Part shown: positions 35,037 through 43,479 of the stretch, one piece after another
How positions within the stretch are numbered: the stretch's first letter is position 1
Layout of the letters: every line of letters begins with the position of its first letter
Assembly: GCF_001026695.1 (NCBI RefSeq)
Contig: NZ_LDNB01000017.1
Coordinates: 466,833 to 530,832, forward strand
Direction: 5' to 3'
Origin: Neobacillus vireti
Lineage (GTDB): Bacteria; Bacillota; Bacilli; Bacillales; Cytobacillaceae
Length of the DNA stretch: 64,000 nt
Program-made: the position numbers and the translations under genes
Notes under the pieces: generated by a model
Told to the model about the DNA's origin: nothing
The model's database searches: none
The model's input: the letters and a program-made list of their open reading frames with translations, nothing else

Positions 35037-35425
35037 TATTTCTCCCCTTCTTTCTTATCCCTTATGGATAATATTTTCTTTAATTCCGAAATATCTTCAT
35101 TGGATAACTGATCATTTTCGATAAAATTTAATACCATTGAATTTAACGTGCCGCCGAAAAACTGCTGCAAAAAGGATTTACTTTTTTGCTCGACATAGTC
35201 GTGCTTTTCTACTAGGGATGTATAAATAAATACTCTGCCAGCTTTTCTTGCTTGCAAAGCCTTTTTCTTGACTAGACGTGCCAGCATGGTGTGAATGGTA
35301 TTCGGCTTCCAATCACTCTTTTTCGATAATTTCTCCACTACCTCAGGAGTCGAGATGGACTCATATTTCCATACAACTTTCATTACTTCATATTCTGCTT
35401 CTGATATTTGCGGAATCTCTCTCAT
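35036..35425 (-). CDS. blaI: BlaI/MecI-family repressor
   Basis: Winged-helix repressor of beta-lactam-inducible genes, 129 residues. Core: ISEAEYEVMKVVWKYESIST, then WKPNTIHTMLARLVKK, with the C-terminal dimerisation helices (FIENDQLSNEDISELKK). ATG 35425 lies 6 bases after AGGAGG; in-frame starts further upstream bypass this site. It is co-transcribed and translationally coupled with blaR1. A BlaI box at 35437-35458 overlaps its own promoter region. Confidence 0.93.
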   Translation of the reverse strand: MREIPQISEAEYEVMKVVWKYESISTPEVVEKLSKKSDWKPNTIHTMLARLVKKKALQARKAGRVFIYTSLVEKHDYVEQKSKSFLQQFFGGTLNSMVLNFIENDQLSNEDISELKKILSIRDKKEGEK

Positions 35426-35436
35426 CATGCCCCTCC

Positions 35437-35458
35437 TACTTTTACATCTGTAGTATTT
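35437..35458. promoter_or_regulatory. BlaI operator upstream of blaI
   Basis: Minus-strand AAATACTACA-GA-TGTAAAAGTA, an imperfect dyad with the TACA/TGTA core, 11 bases before the blaI start. It matches one arm of the box at 33169. Confidence 0.75.
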
Positions 35459-35544
35459 ATTATAGCAAGAGGGTCGCATTACTTAAAGCATTAAGTGTAC
35501 TTTTGTCTAAGGTAAGTATTTCCGCATGATGAGGAATATACCAT

Positions 35545-35896
35545 TCACTTCATTTGTAAATATGGATATAGCTGCTCTATAAATGATCGGTTCAGCTGGG
35601 TGGCTGAACTGCCCGGTGTATAATGTTCGACGAGTGAAAGAAGAAGAAAAGAATTCTGTTCTGCATCAAAAGCAAGTAAAAAACTATTTTCATTCCCCTT
35701 TTCACCTTGTTTCATTTTAACTCGGCTGTTCCGGTCTTGGCAGCCAGTTTAAATTTTGGGTTGTATAGAAGGCGGGCCGTCCCATTTGGGTCACTTACAG
35801 CCGCTGTTAAACTGGTTTTCATTTCATTGGCCGCTGAACTGGTGATCACTGATTTGGTTTTTCGTTCACTTATATCATCCAGCAATCGGTTTATTT
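35545..35896 (-). pseudogene. Relic of a PBP2a/PBP3-like penicillin-binding protein
   Basis: The C-terminal piece of a MecA/PbpC-type transpeptidase. One frame reads SSAANEMKTSLTAAV and LAAKTGTAELK (the KTG motif). A one-base deletion then shifts the frame to MKQGEKGNENSFLLAF and SFIEQLYPYLQMK. Staphylococcal PBP2a has the same TAELKMKQGE junction, which makes the assignment firm. Everything upstream is missing. It lies just 5' of blaI on the same strand. Confidence 0.75.
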
Positions 35897-36051
35897 ATTT
35901 AACAAGACATTATATTTTATTTAAAACAATATTTACATTGAATTCATGTAAATGATCTGAGAACCATTGATATTCCAATAGTTCTCACATCGAAGTTAAG
36001 ATAACCGCTTTTTGTTGGTGGGACCCCATTATAAACAAAGGCAATAGTATC

Positions 36052-36555
36052 TTAGACAATTTCAGATACCTTTTCATTCTCCAGATCAATATATAGTTCT
36101 TTTACCTTCACATGTGACGGTAGCAGCGGATGATTGCGTATGAAGTTGACAGTTTTTTGTACGCCATCCTTTAAAGTTTTGTATCCCTCTAGCCATACAC
36201 TTACCGAACCCTCAGGAAATTCCGGCATGCAATTTTTAAAAAGATAATCTAATGTTTGAATCTTGTTCTGTAACTCTTTGTTTTTATATATTTTGTTCAA
36301 TATATCTCCAGTATTCTTTTGAAAATCATTTGTGGAGGCCACAACGATTTCCTCAACATTATCCTGATACACAGCAATAATGATGTCCCTCATTAAATCG
36401 TCGAAGGGGTGTGAAACGACTGGCTGATATGCTTGTAAGATGATCGTATTTTCCAGATTGACATTGGTTTCTTCTTTTATGAATCGTTCTAATTTCTGCT
36501 CCATTCCAATCACAAATAGTACTTTTTTCTTTTCATCTCTAGACATCAAATTCAC
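36052..36555 (-). CDS. Carbonic-anhydrase-like protein without zinc ligands (YbcF-like)
   Basis: 167 residues with the layout of a beta-carbonic anhydrase: an N-terminal beta strand (KVLFVIGMEQKLERF), a mid segment (HPFDDLMRDIIIAVYQDNVEEIVVAST) and a C-terminal part. The zinc-binding Cys and His-x2-Cys positions seem replaced (IGMEQKL and ASTNDF), so catalysis is doubtful. B. subtilis ybcF occupies the equivalent place beside its dab-like genes. Inferred to be an accessory of the inorganic-carbon system. ATG start with a modest ribosome site. Confidence 0.7.
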   Translation of the reverse strand: MNLMSRDEKKKVLFVIGMEQKLERFIKEETNVNLENTIILQAYQPVVSHPFDDLMRDIIIAVYQDNVEEIVVASTNDFQKNTGDILNKIYKNKELQNKIQTLDYLFKNCMPEFPEGSVSVWLEGYKTLKDGVQKTVNFIRNHPLLPSHVKVKELYIDLENEKVSEIV

Positions 36556-36646
36556 CCCATAAATGTTTTAAATTTGGTTTCAAATAAGTTTTCTAGACTC
36601 TTTCTTATTTGAAAAATGCGCGAGTCTTGAACATATCCTTTTGTTT

Positions 36647-37012
36647 CTAACATAATTTGCTTTGCAGGTCACTTGAAAGCTTAAAAACTATTACTCGTTC
36701 TCCAGTTCGTGTACTAATATCGGTGTAAAAACTTACTACTTCTTCCCCTGTTATCGTTAAGATAATTTCTTTTAAATCATCCAAACCGGATTCCACTAAA
36801 CTGTTGCGATGTTCTTTTACTGATAACAACCCTTCTTTATCCTGACATACTGTATATTCAGCAGCAGTTAGTATACCGCGGAGTATTACGATCACCATAT
36901 CCCGTAAGATATCCGATTTAACAGATACGGAACCTCGCCCAAGATAATTTTTCTCCCAATGTGTTAAAGCTTTGCTTATTTCAGCTTCAATTGTTCCTTT
37001 TGTTTTTTCCAT
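36647..37012 (-). CDS. DUF2294 protein (YbcI-like)
   Basis: Small cytosolic protein of 121 residues in the DUF2294 family (GTIEAEISKALTHWEKNYLG; GRGSVSVKSDILRDMVIVIL). Homologues lie in the ybc/dab operons of Bacillus; molecular role unknown. ATG 37012 is preferred because AAAGGAA sits upstream; the frame is open further. It follows dabA on the same strand and is probably in the same operon. Confidence 0.8.
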   Translation of the reverse strand: MEKTKGTIEAEISKALTHWEKNYLGRGSVSVKSDILRDMVIVILRGILTAAEYTVCQDKEGLLSVKEHRNSLVESGLDDLKEIILTITGEEVVSFYTDISTRTGERVIVFKLSSDLQSKLC

Positions 37013-37211
37013 ACCGATTCCTTTTCCTTTTTTCAAAGTTACATTCATAGATGGGTAAATATTGCCTATAATGTTCTAAAAAACAATCTTTTCCTCCCAT
37101 GTGACGACTTCCCTTCGGAATGCTATGTACCATTTCTACAAAAGCGCCGTAAAGAAAAGCAGCCTTCACACAAGGACATAATATATAAACCAGAAAAGGG
37201 GCTAAGACCAA
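36987..37211 (-). CDS. Doubtful small ORF between dabA and the ybcI-like gene
   Basis: 74 codons from TTG 37211, overlapping the last codons of dabA and the first of the DUF2294 gene. The N-terminus is hydrophobic (LAPFLVYILCPCVKAAFLYG) and the C-terminus basic. The ribosome site is poor. It could be a coupled membrane peptide like the small gene found here in B. subtilis, or chance. Confidence 0.25.
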   Translation of the reverse strand: MVLAPFLVYILCPCVKAAFLYGAFVEMVHSIPKGSRHMGGKDCFLEHYRQYLPIYECNFEKRKRNRYGKNKRNN

Positions 37212-39808
37212 CTCTCCCAGTGTCCTTCCGGATCAATGGACGCAAGCCGAATCCAACCGTTTTTCACTTTTTGATGAATGGCATGATCATTGTCCAGCAT
37301 CCGTTTTACATATTCCATCGGTGCTTGGATGACCACCAGCAAACGCAATGGCTCATGATATGCCTCTTCATCCGATTTCATAACCGACTGCCAGGGAAGC
37401 CCGGATAATAAGTCACTGGCGTTCCCCTGCATGACTCCGAGACCGGCTGTCACAGTTTGGGTTATTTTATTCCCGCTGCCATAATAATGAGGGGCAACAG
37501 TAGATGCATAATATTGCAGGTTAATCCATTGAGCTACCGTTGCAGGCCCGGAAATAATGTTGGCTAGGATCGTACCGTTTTTATCCTTCTTCCAGTTATA
37601 ATTGTTGAGGAAAGCTCTTCCTCCCAGAATGCAGTCTTGGGTCAGCCGGCGTTCCCCAATGATAAACGCAGCGTTACGTGCTAAGCCCCATTCAGGACGG
37701 ACCTCACTCCAATCTTCTGAAAGACGCTCGGCCTCAGCCTTTGGATTTTTGAGGTGAGTTCCAATATTCGGCAATTTCGGAATCCGCTCGGCATTGGCTT
37801 CCTCACTCACCTTTGGCAACGCGGCTTGGACACGTTTAAATGCTTCCTTCGCTTCAACTGATAGTTCCGGAACATAAAGCCAGCGTAATTCATCTAGTGT
37901 GGTAATATGCTCGGCGGCTGCAAAAACGGTATCTTTCGGAATGATGATTCCCTCTGTTTCAAGCCTCTTCCTTACGTTTGGAAGATTACACAAGGCTGCC
38001 AGCACCCGTGCATTGAATCCGCTTGATGCTCCTCCGCATGCACCGCAGTCGAGTGCGGAACCATATGGATTGTTCGTACTGTGACTTCCATGTCCGCATA
38101 TAACCACTAGTGGTGCAAATTGACTCGTGAGTCCCATCATTTTTAGTGCCTGTTGTACGTAGTGTACTTTTTCTTTCATCGAAAAGCCAATTGGCAAATC
38201 TGTTTCCGATTTTTGCGTATAGTCAAGCGAGAGTTCCGTGGATGGCTTATGCAGCCAAGTTTCACGCAATTTACTAAATGTCCGGCCTGCATTCCGAGGC
38301 ACAAAGCTGCGGGCTAGCGTTTGCAGGCTTAGCCAAGGACCGCTAATTTCCGGTAACACCATGCTAGAAACCAAATTGTTTTTCATCGTTTTAAATGTAA
38401 ACCTTAGTGAACTATATGCCTGATACCGTTGTTGATAGGATTCTGAACCTGGTGAAAACTCTTTTACTTTAAATTGCGGTTTAAACATTACCGGCAAAGA
38501 GTTATGCGTGTGGTTACTGCCAAGCTCGCAGGTTTCAATCGGCAATCCGAAAAAGCCTGCTGTTCCAAAGGTCTCAAAATCCCCTGTTTTTTCAAGTTTG
38601 CGGCGAAAAGGCTCTGAACGCACATCAATACAAAATACAAATTGAGCGAGTGCGGGCTTTACATTTTCTGTTGCTACTGCAGGCTGTTGGGATGTAATCA
38701 TTGTCTTCAATTGGTCTTCATATGTTTTTTCCCATGCTTCAAGCAAAAGTCGATGGCATAGAATCTTGTCAAAACGATATGCAAGGGCCAAACGTGCCTT
38801 TATTTCTGTGGAGGATAACTGGGACCAAGCATTGATTGGCAGGTTCCCCCATTCCGTCCAAGCTGCAATTAATGGTTCTAGATTTACTTTATCATTTCTT
38901 TTTTCAGGCAAGGGAAGACAGGGTTTAATTAAAGCCCATTCCATTGTAATTCGTACAGCTAGATAATCAAGCAGCAGTGAAGTTTCTTCGGCTGCTTGCT
39001 GTGAACGCCAAAGCATCATTCCGGCCCAGCCCGGCAAAGCAAGGAAATGTGCTTCAAAATAGTCTTGGATTTCCGAAAAGGGAATTTCCAGTGAAAGCAA
39101 AACTTCCTTTAAGGCAGCATCTGCTTCTACCGGCAACTTTCCTAGCTGTTTACGTACCTTACGGCAAAGTGCCGGATCATGCTGGACCAGTTTCCGCCAC
39201 GCCTGATAGAAACCTTCTTCCCGATTAGGCATGGACCAGACAGCCTGGGACTCATCCAAAAACAATTTACACCACTTGATCATATGGCGATTAAGCTCTT
39301 GGGCTGCATTCGTCCTTCCCAGTTGTTCCAAGCGCTGACTATAGGTTTTAACTGAATGTTTTTCTGTCATTTGGGATGTAAAACGGTTTAGCTTTTTTGC
39401 CATGCTTTTTAACTCAGGTACTTCCAAAGTACTTGAAGATGGTTGATTCTGTATAAGTGCAGCCCTGCAAAACGACTCTGCGACCTCACGCGGCAATTCC
39501 AAAGACTGTGAGTTTAGCCAATGTTGAATACTATTTTCTAAAAAATTCTGATGAATCTCTCCTCGATCCCGTGCAGACTGAAATACGGAATCATTGGGGT
39601 AGATATCAACATCACAAGTATCTTTGAGCCAGCGTGCCACTTTTTCAAACGGTTGTTCCTCTAAGCCTACCCAGGGGTTGCGTGCTGCAAACGTGTTAAT
39701 AGGCCCGAGCGGTGCAATGACGCTGCTGGCGGATTTCACCAAGTCATTAAGATCAAAATCGAGGGGTTCAGGCAGCATTTCCCAATTTAAAGTTTTTGCT
39801 AAACTCAT
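37202..39808 (-). CDS. dabA: Inorganic carbon transporter subunit DabA (DUF2309/UPF0753)
   Basis: Large cytosolic zinc protein of 868 residues that, with DabB, forms an energy-coupled carbonic-anhydrase-like pump accumulating bicarbonate. Zinc-site signatures are visible: FCIDVRSEPFRRKLE near residue 390 (Cys and Asp) and CGHGSHSTNNPYGSALDCGA near 570-590 (His and Cys). It overlaps dabB by 4 bases (ATGA). The family was long annotated DUF2309/YbcC. Its presence suggests life at low CO2 or a need for anaplerotic bicarbonate. Confidence 0.93.
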   Translation of the reverse strand: MSLAKTLNWEMLPEPLDFDLNDLVKSASSVIAPLGPINTFAARNPWVGLEEQPFEKVARWLKDTCDVDIYPNDSVFQSARDRGEIHQNFLENSIQHWLNSQSLELPREVAESFCRAALIQNQPSSSTLEVPELKSMAKKLNRFTSQMTEKHSVKTYSQRLEQLGRTNAAQELNRHMIKWCKLFLDESQAVWSMPNREEGFYQAWRKLVQHDPALCRKVRKQLGKLPVEADAALKEVLLSLEIPFSEIQDYFEAHFLALPGWAGMMLWRSQQAAEETSLLLDYLAVRITMEWALIKPCLPLPEKRNDKVNLEPLIAAWTEWGNLPINAWSQLSSTEIKARLALAYRFDKILCHRLLLEAWEKTYEDQLKTMITSQQPAVATENVKPALAQFVFCIDVRSEPFRRKLEKTGDFETFGTAGFFGLPIETCELGSNHTHNSLPVMFKPQFKVKEFSPGSESYQQRYQAYSSLRFTFKTMKNNLVSSMVLPEISGPWLSLQTLARSFVPRNAGRTFSKLRETWLHKPSTELSLDYTQKSETDLPIGFSMKEKVHYVQQALKMMGLTSQFAPLVVICGHGSHSTNNPYGSALDCGACGGASSGFNARVLAALCNLPNVRKRLETEGIIIPKDTVFAAAEHITTLDELRWLYVPELSVEAKEAFKRVQAALPKVSEEANAERIPKLPNIGTHLKNPKAEAERLSEDWSEVRPEWGLARNAAFIIGERRLTQDCILGGRAFLNNYNWKKDKNGTILANIISGPATVAQWINLQYYASTVAPHYYGSGNKITQTVTAGLGVMQGNASDLLSGLPWQSVMKSDEEAYHEPLRLLVVIQAPMEYVKRMLDNDHAIHQKVKNGWIRLASIDPEGHWESWS

Positions 39809-41397
39809 CGTAAATGACCTCCTCTAAAGAATGATTGTGTCAAATGCTTAGGGTGACTTTCGACCAATTCACTTTGAGGCTCACCCAATCGTACAAGCCA
39901 AAGATAAATGACAGCATAGGCAGCTGATGAACGATGACGAGAGAGCCATACAGCTGCAGCACTTCCGGCCAATAAGATCATCAGGAGCAAAATGACTACT
40001 AGTGCCGGTGGTTGAATTCCTTTCGGGATTGTATCTTGTAATACACCATAAAAAGCATCATGTACCAAATTGTATACAATGGCTGCTCCTGCAAACAAAG
40101 AAAATCCTGCTATACGCCCGATACTTCCGGATCCAAAAGCCATGAGCTGTGTCCAGGCAATTGAAACTGACCATCCAATGGTAAGAGCGCTTATCATTTG
40201 ATAACCCTCTCCAGGAGAAGATATCCAAAGACCAATTGCCACCAGGATGCCTAAAATCCCGCCAGTTATTGTCCATACTATTGGTTTTGGCTGGTTTGTC
40301 CTGGAGGTTGGCACTTCACGGTGATGAAGCGCAGAGCCAGCCTGTAAGAAAAGAGTTGATTTGAATAGACCATGTAAGACAGCGTGGATAATAGCTGCCA
40401 AATAAGCACCTAATGCACATTGTATTAACATGAATCCCATCTGTGCAATCGTAGACCCGACCAGCTGCCGTTTATAATCAACGTGGACCAGCATAATTCC
40501 AGTCCCTATTATGACTGAAACACCGGACAATAGAAGCAAAACAATTTGGGCAAGGTTTCCACTTAAAAGAGGTGAAAATCGAGTCAGGATAATTCCGCCT
40601 GCATTCACTAATCCCGCATGCATGACCGCGGAGACAGGCGTTGGAGCCACAACTGAATCTAACAGCCAACGTTGAAAAGGCCATTGTGCTGCCGGAATCA
40701 CGACAGCTAAGATTAGAAGCAGGTTAATACAGGTCTTTTCCCATGAATCAAGCTGTACAAGACTGCTTTTGGTGAGCACGAGCGAAAGCTGCCAATGCCC
40801 CGTGGTTTGGGTGATCCAGATGACAGCTCCTAACAGGGTAAGCCAGCCTAGGGCAAACAGACGGCCGGATTGCGAAGCCGAGTTTCTAGCAACACTCCAG
40901 TCTTTTTTTAATCTTATAAGCAAAGTCAGTCCCAGGAGTGTAACCCCCCAGCAAACCAGCAGCAGGCGAAGGTCATTACTTAGCCAGACACCTGAATCAG
41001 CTGTAGTAGTAATCGTCAGCAGAGCAAAATATTTTCGATAGGAACGATCACCGAGTAAGTAACGAACAGAATAGCGCTGCACGATAAAACCGATGGTAAG
41101 GACAAACAACGCCAGCAGCCATGATAAGGAATCAAGCCGCAAAGGGCCATAAATCATGGTCTCATTGTTCGTAACAAGGGCCACCAGGGCAGCGATTGGG
41201 GGCAGCAATGTGATACCGACGTGAAGACGAACAAAAGACAGCGGAACCTTTGGGTATAACAGGAATAGCGCGCTAAGCACCGATATGGCAAGCAATCCAA
41301 AAAATATTTCTGGCAGAGAAATTAACATTTTACTTGCCTCTATCGATGTATGGAAGAAACCTATTCCAAAAATATGACTTTGACCGATTTCCATCAT
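39805..41397 (-). CDS. dabB: DabB, NADH-dehydrogenase subunit 5-like ion-translocating subunit
   Basis: Polytopic membrane protein of the NuoL/MrpA family (about 12-14 helices) that couples proton or sodium flow to DabA. Recognisable are HAGLVNAGGIILTRFSPLL, MLVHVDYKRQLVGSTIAQMG and HAVLHGLFKSTLFLQAGSAL, with the proton-channel Lys and His residues. First gene of dabB-dabA-(ybcI-like)-(ybcF-like). ATG 41397 gives 530 residues. ATG 41328, behind GAGGC, would give 507, nearer the usual length. Confidence 0.9.
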   Translation of the reverse strand: MMEIGQSHIFGIGFFHTSIEASKMLISLPEIFFGLLAISVLSALFLLYPKVPLSFVRLHVGITLLPPIAALVALVTNNETMIYGPLRLDSLSWLLALFVLTIGFIVQRYSVRYLLGDRSYRKYFALLTITTTADSGVWLSNDLRLLLVCWGVTLLGLTLLIRLKKDWSVARNSASQSGRLFALGWLTLLGAVIWITQTTGHWQLSLVLTKSSLVQLDSWEKTCINLLLILAVVIPAAQWPFQRWLLDSVVAPTPVSAVMHAGLVNAGGIILTRFSPLLSGNLAQIVLLLLSGVSVIIGTGIMLVHVDYKRQLVGSTIAQMGFMLIQCALGAYLAAIIHAVLHGLFKSTLFLQAGSALHHREVPTSRTNQPKPIVWTITGGILGILVAIGLWISSPGEGYQMISALTIGWSVSIAWTQLMAFGSGSIGRIAGFSLFAGAAIVYNLVHDAFYGVLQDTIPKGIQPPALVVILLLMILLAGSAAAVWLSRHRSSAAYAVIYLWLVRLGEPQSELVESHPKHLTQSFFRGGHLR

Positions 41398-41435
41398 AAT
41401 GCTGCATTCCTTTCTGTTTTATTTTTTAAAAACAA

Positions 41436-41622
41436 GGCTGTGTTAAAGAACATTGTTAATTTTGAACACAATGTTGATCTTCGTTACAGGCGCGAGACTC
41501 CTGCGGGAGCAGCGGGACAGGTGAGACCCCACAGGCGCGCAATTCGCCGAGGAGGCTCACCGCCCGCCCCGCGGAAAGCGAAGCCGCCTGGAACGGAAAT
41601 CAACATTCCCTTTAACACAGCC
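41436..41622. repeat. GC-rich MITE-like element
   Basis: Terminal inverted repeats GGCTGTGTTAAAG (41436-41448) and TTTAACACAGCC (41611-41622) enclose a strikingly GC-rich centre. That centre includes GCGAGACTCCTGCGGGAGCA and CCCGCGGAAAGCGAAGCCGC. I recognise this block as a widespread Bacillus repeat. A 110-codon frame through it is spurious. It sits just upstream of dabB. Confidence 0.8.
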
Positions 41623-41632
41623 AAAAACAAAA

Positions 41633-41692
41633 AAACCGACAATTTTTTAAGTCTAATGGTCAAATCCATTAAACTTTGAAAATTGTCGGTTT
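41633..41692. repeat. Long hairpin, possible terminator or element end
   Basis: AAACCGACAATTTT pairs perfectly with AAAATTGTCGGTTT. The inner part also pairs (TAATGG with CCATTA), giving an almost continuous 60-base hairpin. It abuts the GC-rich MITE. Confidence 0.65.
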
Positions 41693-41898
41693 ACTCTTAA
41701 CAGGCCCAGCCAGGCCTTTTAATAGTCTACCTAATTATGTAATTTTCTTTCTTCCAATAAGGAAGTTTCATTACAATTGTCCTCTTTGTTATAATTTACT
41801 TTTTCATATAGTCAATAGAAAGTTATTAACCTTATGCTAAAGAAATCAATTAAACAATTTATTTATGGGATTAATGTTACTATTGATCAAACATTGTG

Positions 41899-42147
41899 TC
41901 AAGATAAAATTTGGTCTAAAATTACTAATTGGAATTTCAAGGAACGAGAACCTATAGGATTTACGACTACAAACTTAATATTTTGTTCCTTAAGGAAGTG
42001 AGCTAAATTAAGCCAATAATGACCTGTCGGCTCCATTCCTACGATCACTTTTTCCATTTTGTTTTGATTCATTAACTTTTTAAGCCACTCTTCACAATAC
42101 AATATTTTTTCTAGAATTAGTTTCTTGGTATTCATATTCACTAACAT
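41899..42147 (-). pseudogene. IS110-family transposase relic
   Basis: A fragment encoding EKVIVGMEPTGHYWLNLAHF and LKEQNIKFVVVNP, a diagnostic stretch of the DEDD-type IS110 transposase. The N-terminal DEDD start and the whole C-terminal part are missing, and the frame drifts after VVNP. No intact partner copy is present in this window, though a structured segment at 62985-63190 may be another IS110-type relic. Confidence 0.75.
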
Positions 42148-42566
42148 TTCCTTTCTATATCAACAATGCTTGTTGTTTGGGAAATAACTAAGTTATGATG
42201 ATATCTCGCACTTGTTGACGTTCGTTACCCTTTTTCTCTTTTGTTTTAGTTTTATACCTCTTATCCTCAAATTAAATGAGATCGGAAAGAATTTTTAATC
42301 TCCGACAATATGATCAAAGGGAGGGATTGTCAGCGATAGAATGGAAATGCTTATTAGCTCGCTTAAATATTTTACTTCTATTCTCCCACTAAACAATAAA
42401 TATAACATTACCTATTTACTAGTCATTGTTTAAAAATAGGCATAATTAATCACTTGTTTTAGAATACTACAAATACAATTAATATTTTGTATTTTTTATG
42501 TAAAATTATAGACATTGTGTGACGAATTTGTTGGGCATGTTAATTAGATGTGGTTTTTCGAATAAA
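42148..42566. other. Non-coding stretch beside element relics
   Basis: AT-rich, with no supported gene. It lies between the IS110 relic and the first direct-repeat copy and is probably decayed mobile DNA. Confidence 0.5.
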
Positions 42567-42665
42567 CATTTGTTTCCCCCTGTCATCAATGCTCATTCGA
42601 CTAATTAATATTACTTGCATCTCTCCAATAAAAAAACCTCGCTAAATGCTAGGTTTTTTTGAATC
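42567..42665. repeat. Direct repeat copy 1 (99 bases)
   Basis: Begins CATTTGTTTCCCCCTGTCAT and ends GGTTTTTTTGAATC. It is identical to 44991-45090 apart from one A. It contains a terminator-like hairpin (AAACCTCGC / GCTAGGTTT plus T-run). The two copies flank the ArsR-MFS pair. Confidence 0.9.
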
Positions 42666-42844
42666 CCGTACAAAGGGAGATTAATTAGTTGTATGTTCCC
42701 TGTGTTACATGCAACTTGACACTATTCAGAGTTGTTTCGAAGTTTTGTCTGACACAAGGAACTGTTTCAAAGCTAGATAGAAATAATCTGAAACTTTAGA
42801 TTTACAGGTTGCAAATTAAAAAAAGCTGAAATATAATTAGTTCA

Positions 42845-42860
42845 ATAAATTATAATTTAT
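42845..42860. promoter_or_regulatory. Palindrome before the ArsR-type gene
   Basis: ATAAATTATAATTTAT is perfectly self-complementary and lies 44 bases before the regulator start. It is a candidate operator; its AT-only content weakens the case. Confidence 0.4.
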
Positions 42861-42903
42861 CGATAAAAATATTTTAATTGTAGATTGAAAAGGAGACGAT
42901 AAA

Positions 42904-43479
42904 ATGAATTATGAAATGATTATTGTAACAACGGAACAGCTTCATGCCCTATCCCATCCACTAAGACAGCGTATTTTAACCGTTCTTTCGTTTGATGAAA
43001 TGACAAATAAAGAAATTTCAAACGCCCTCAAAGAGTCTGCACCTAAAGTGCACTTTCACGTAAAGGAACTCCTGAACGCTGGCATTATCCGACTTACAAG
43101 AGAAGAAGTAAAAGGATCCATCATCGAAAAATATTATACGGCTTCAGCCCGTTCATTCCGACTTTCTCCTTCTCTTGAATTGGCCAAATCCGATGAACAT
43201 ATGCTCTACGAATCTACTTTTCATGAAACTTACCGGAATCTCATCGAAAGTGTCGATTATCATGAAGGTTTCCTTCCAAACTCATTCATCACTCAGGAAC
43301 ACGCGTGGTTAACAGACGAAGAAATAGCTTCTATTAAGAAGCATTTATCTGCTATCGATCAAATTATGAACAATTCTTCCATGAAACGAACACCTACAGA
43401 TAATCGGAAATTCTACACGCTCAGCAGTTTTTTTCATCCAGTTTCTCCAAAATCTAAGAGCAGAGAAACAGAACAATGA
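42904..43479 (+). CDS. ArsR-like helix-turn-helix regulator
   Basis: 191 residues with an N-terminal ArsR/HTH_20 winged helix (LHALSHPLRQRILTVLSFDE; NKEISNALKESAPKVHFHVK) and a long C-terminal helical region, as in regulators of MFS drug exporters. No metal-binding cysteine motif. AAAGGAGA precedes ATG. It overlaps the MFS gene by 4 bases (ATGA), so the pair is an operon and the regulator probably represses it. Confidence 0.85.
   Translation: MNYEMIIVTTEQLHALSHPLRQRILTVLSFDEMTNKEISNALKESAPKVHFHVKELLNAGIIRLTREEVKGSIIEKYYTASARSFRLSPSLELAKSDEHMLYESTFHETYRNLIESVDYHEGFLPNSFITQEHAWLTDEEIASIKKHLSAIDQIMNNSSMKRTPTDNRKFYTLSSFFHPVSPKSKSRETEQ

Noticed and set aside
41350..41679. 109-codon frame with Arg/Pro-rich product
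   Set aside because: It runs through the GC-rich MITE and its terminal repeats, so the odd composition is explained by the repeat.
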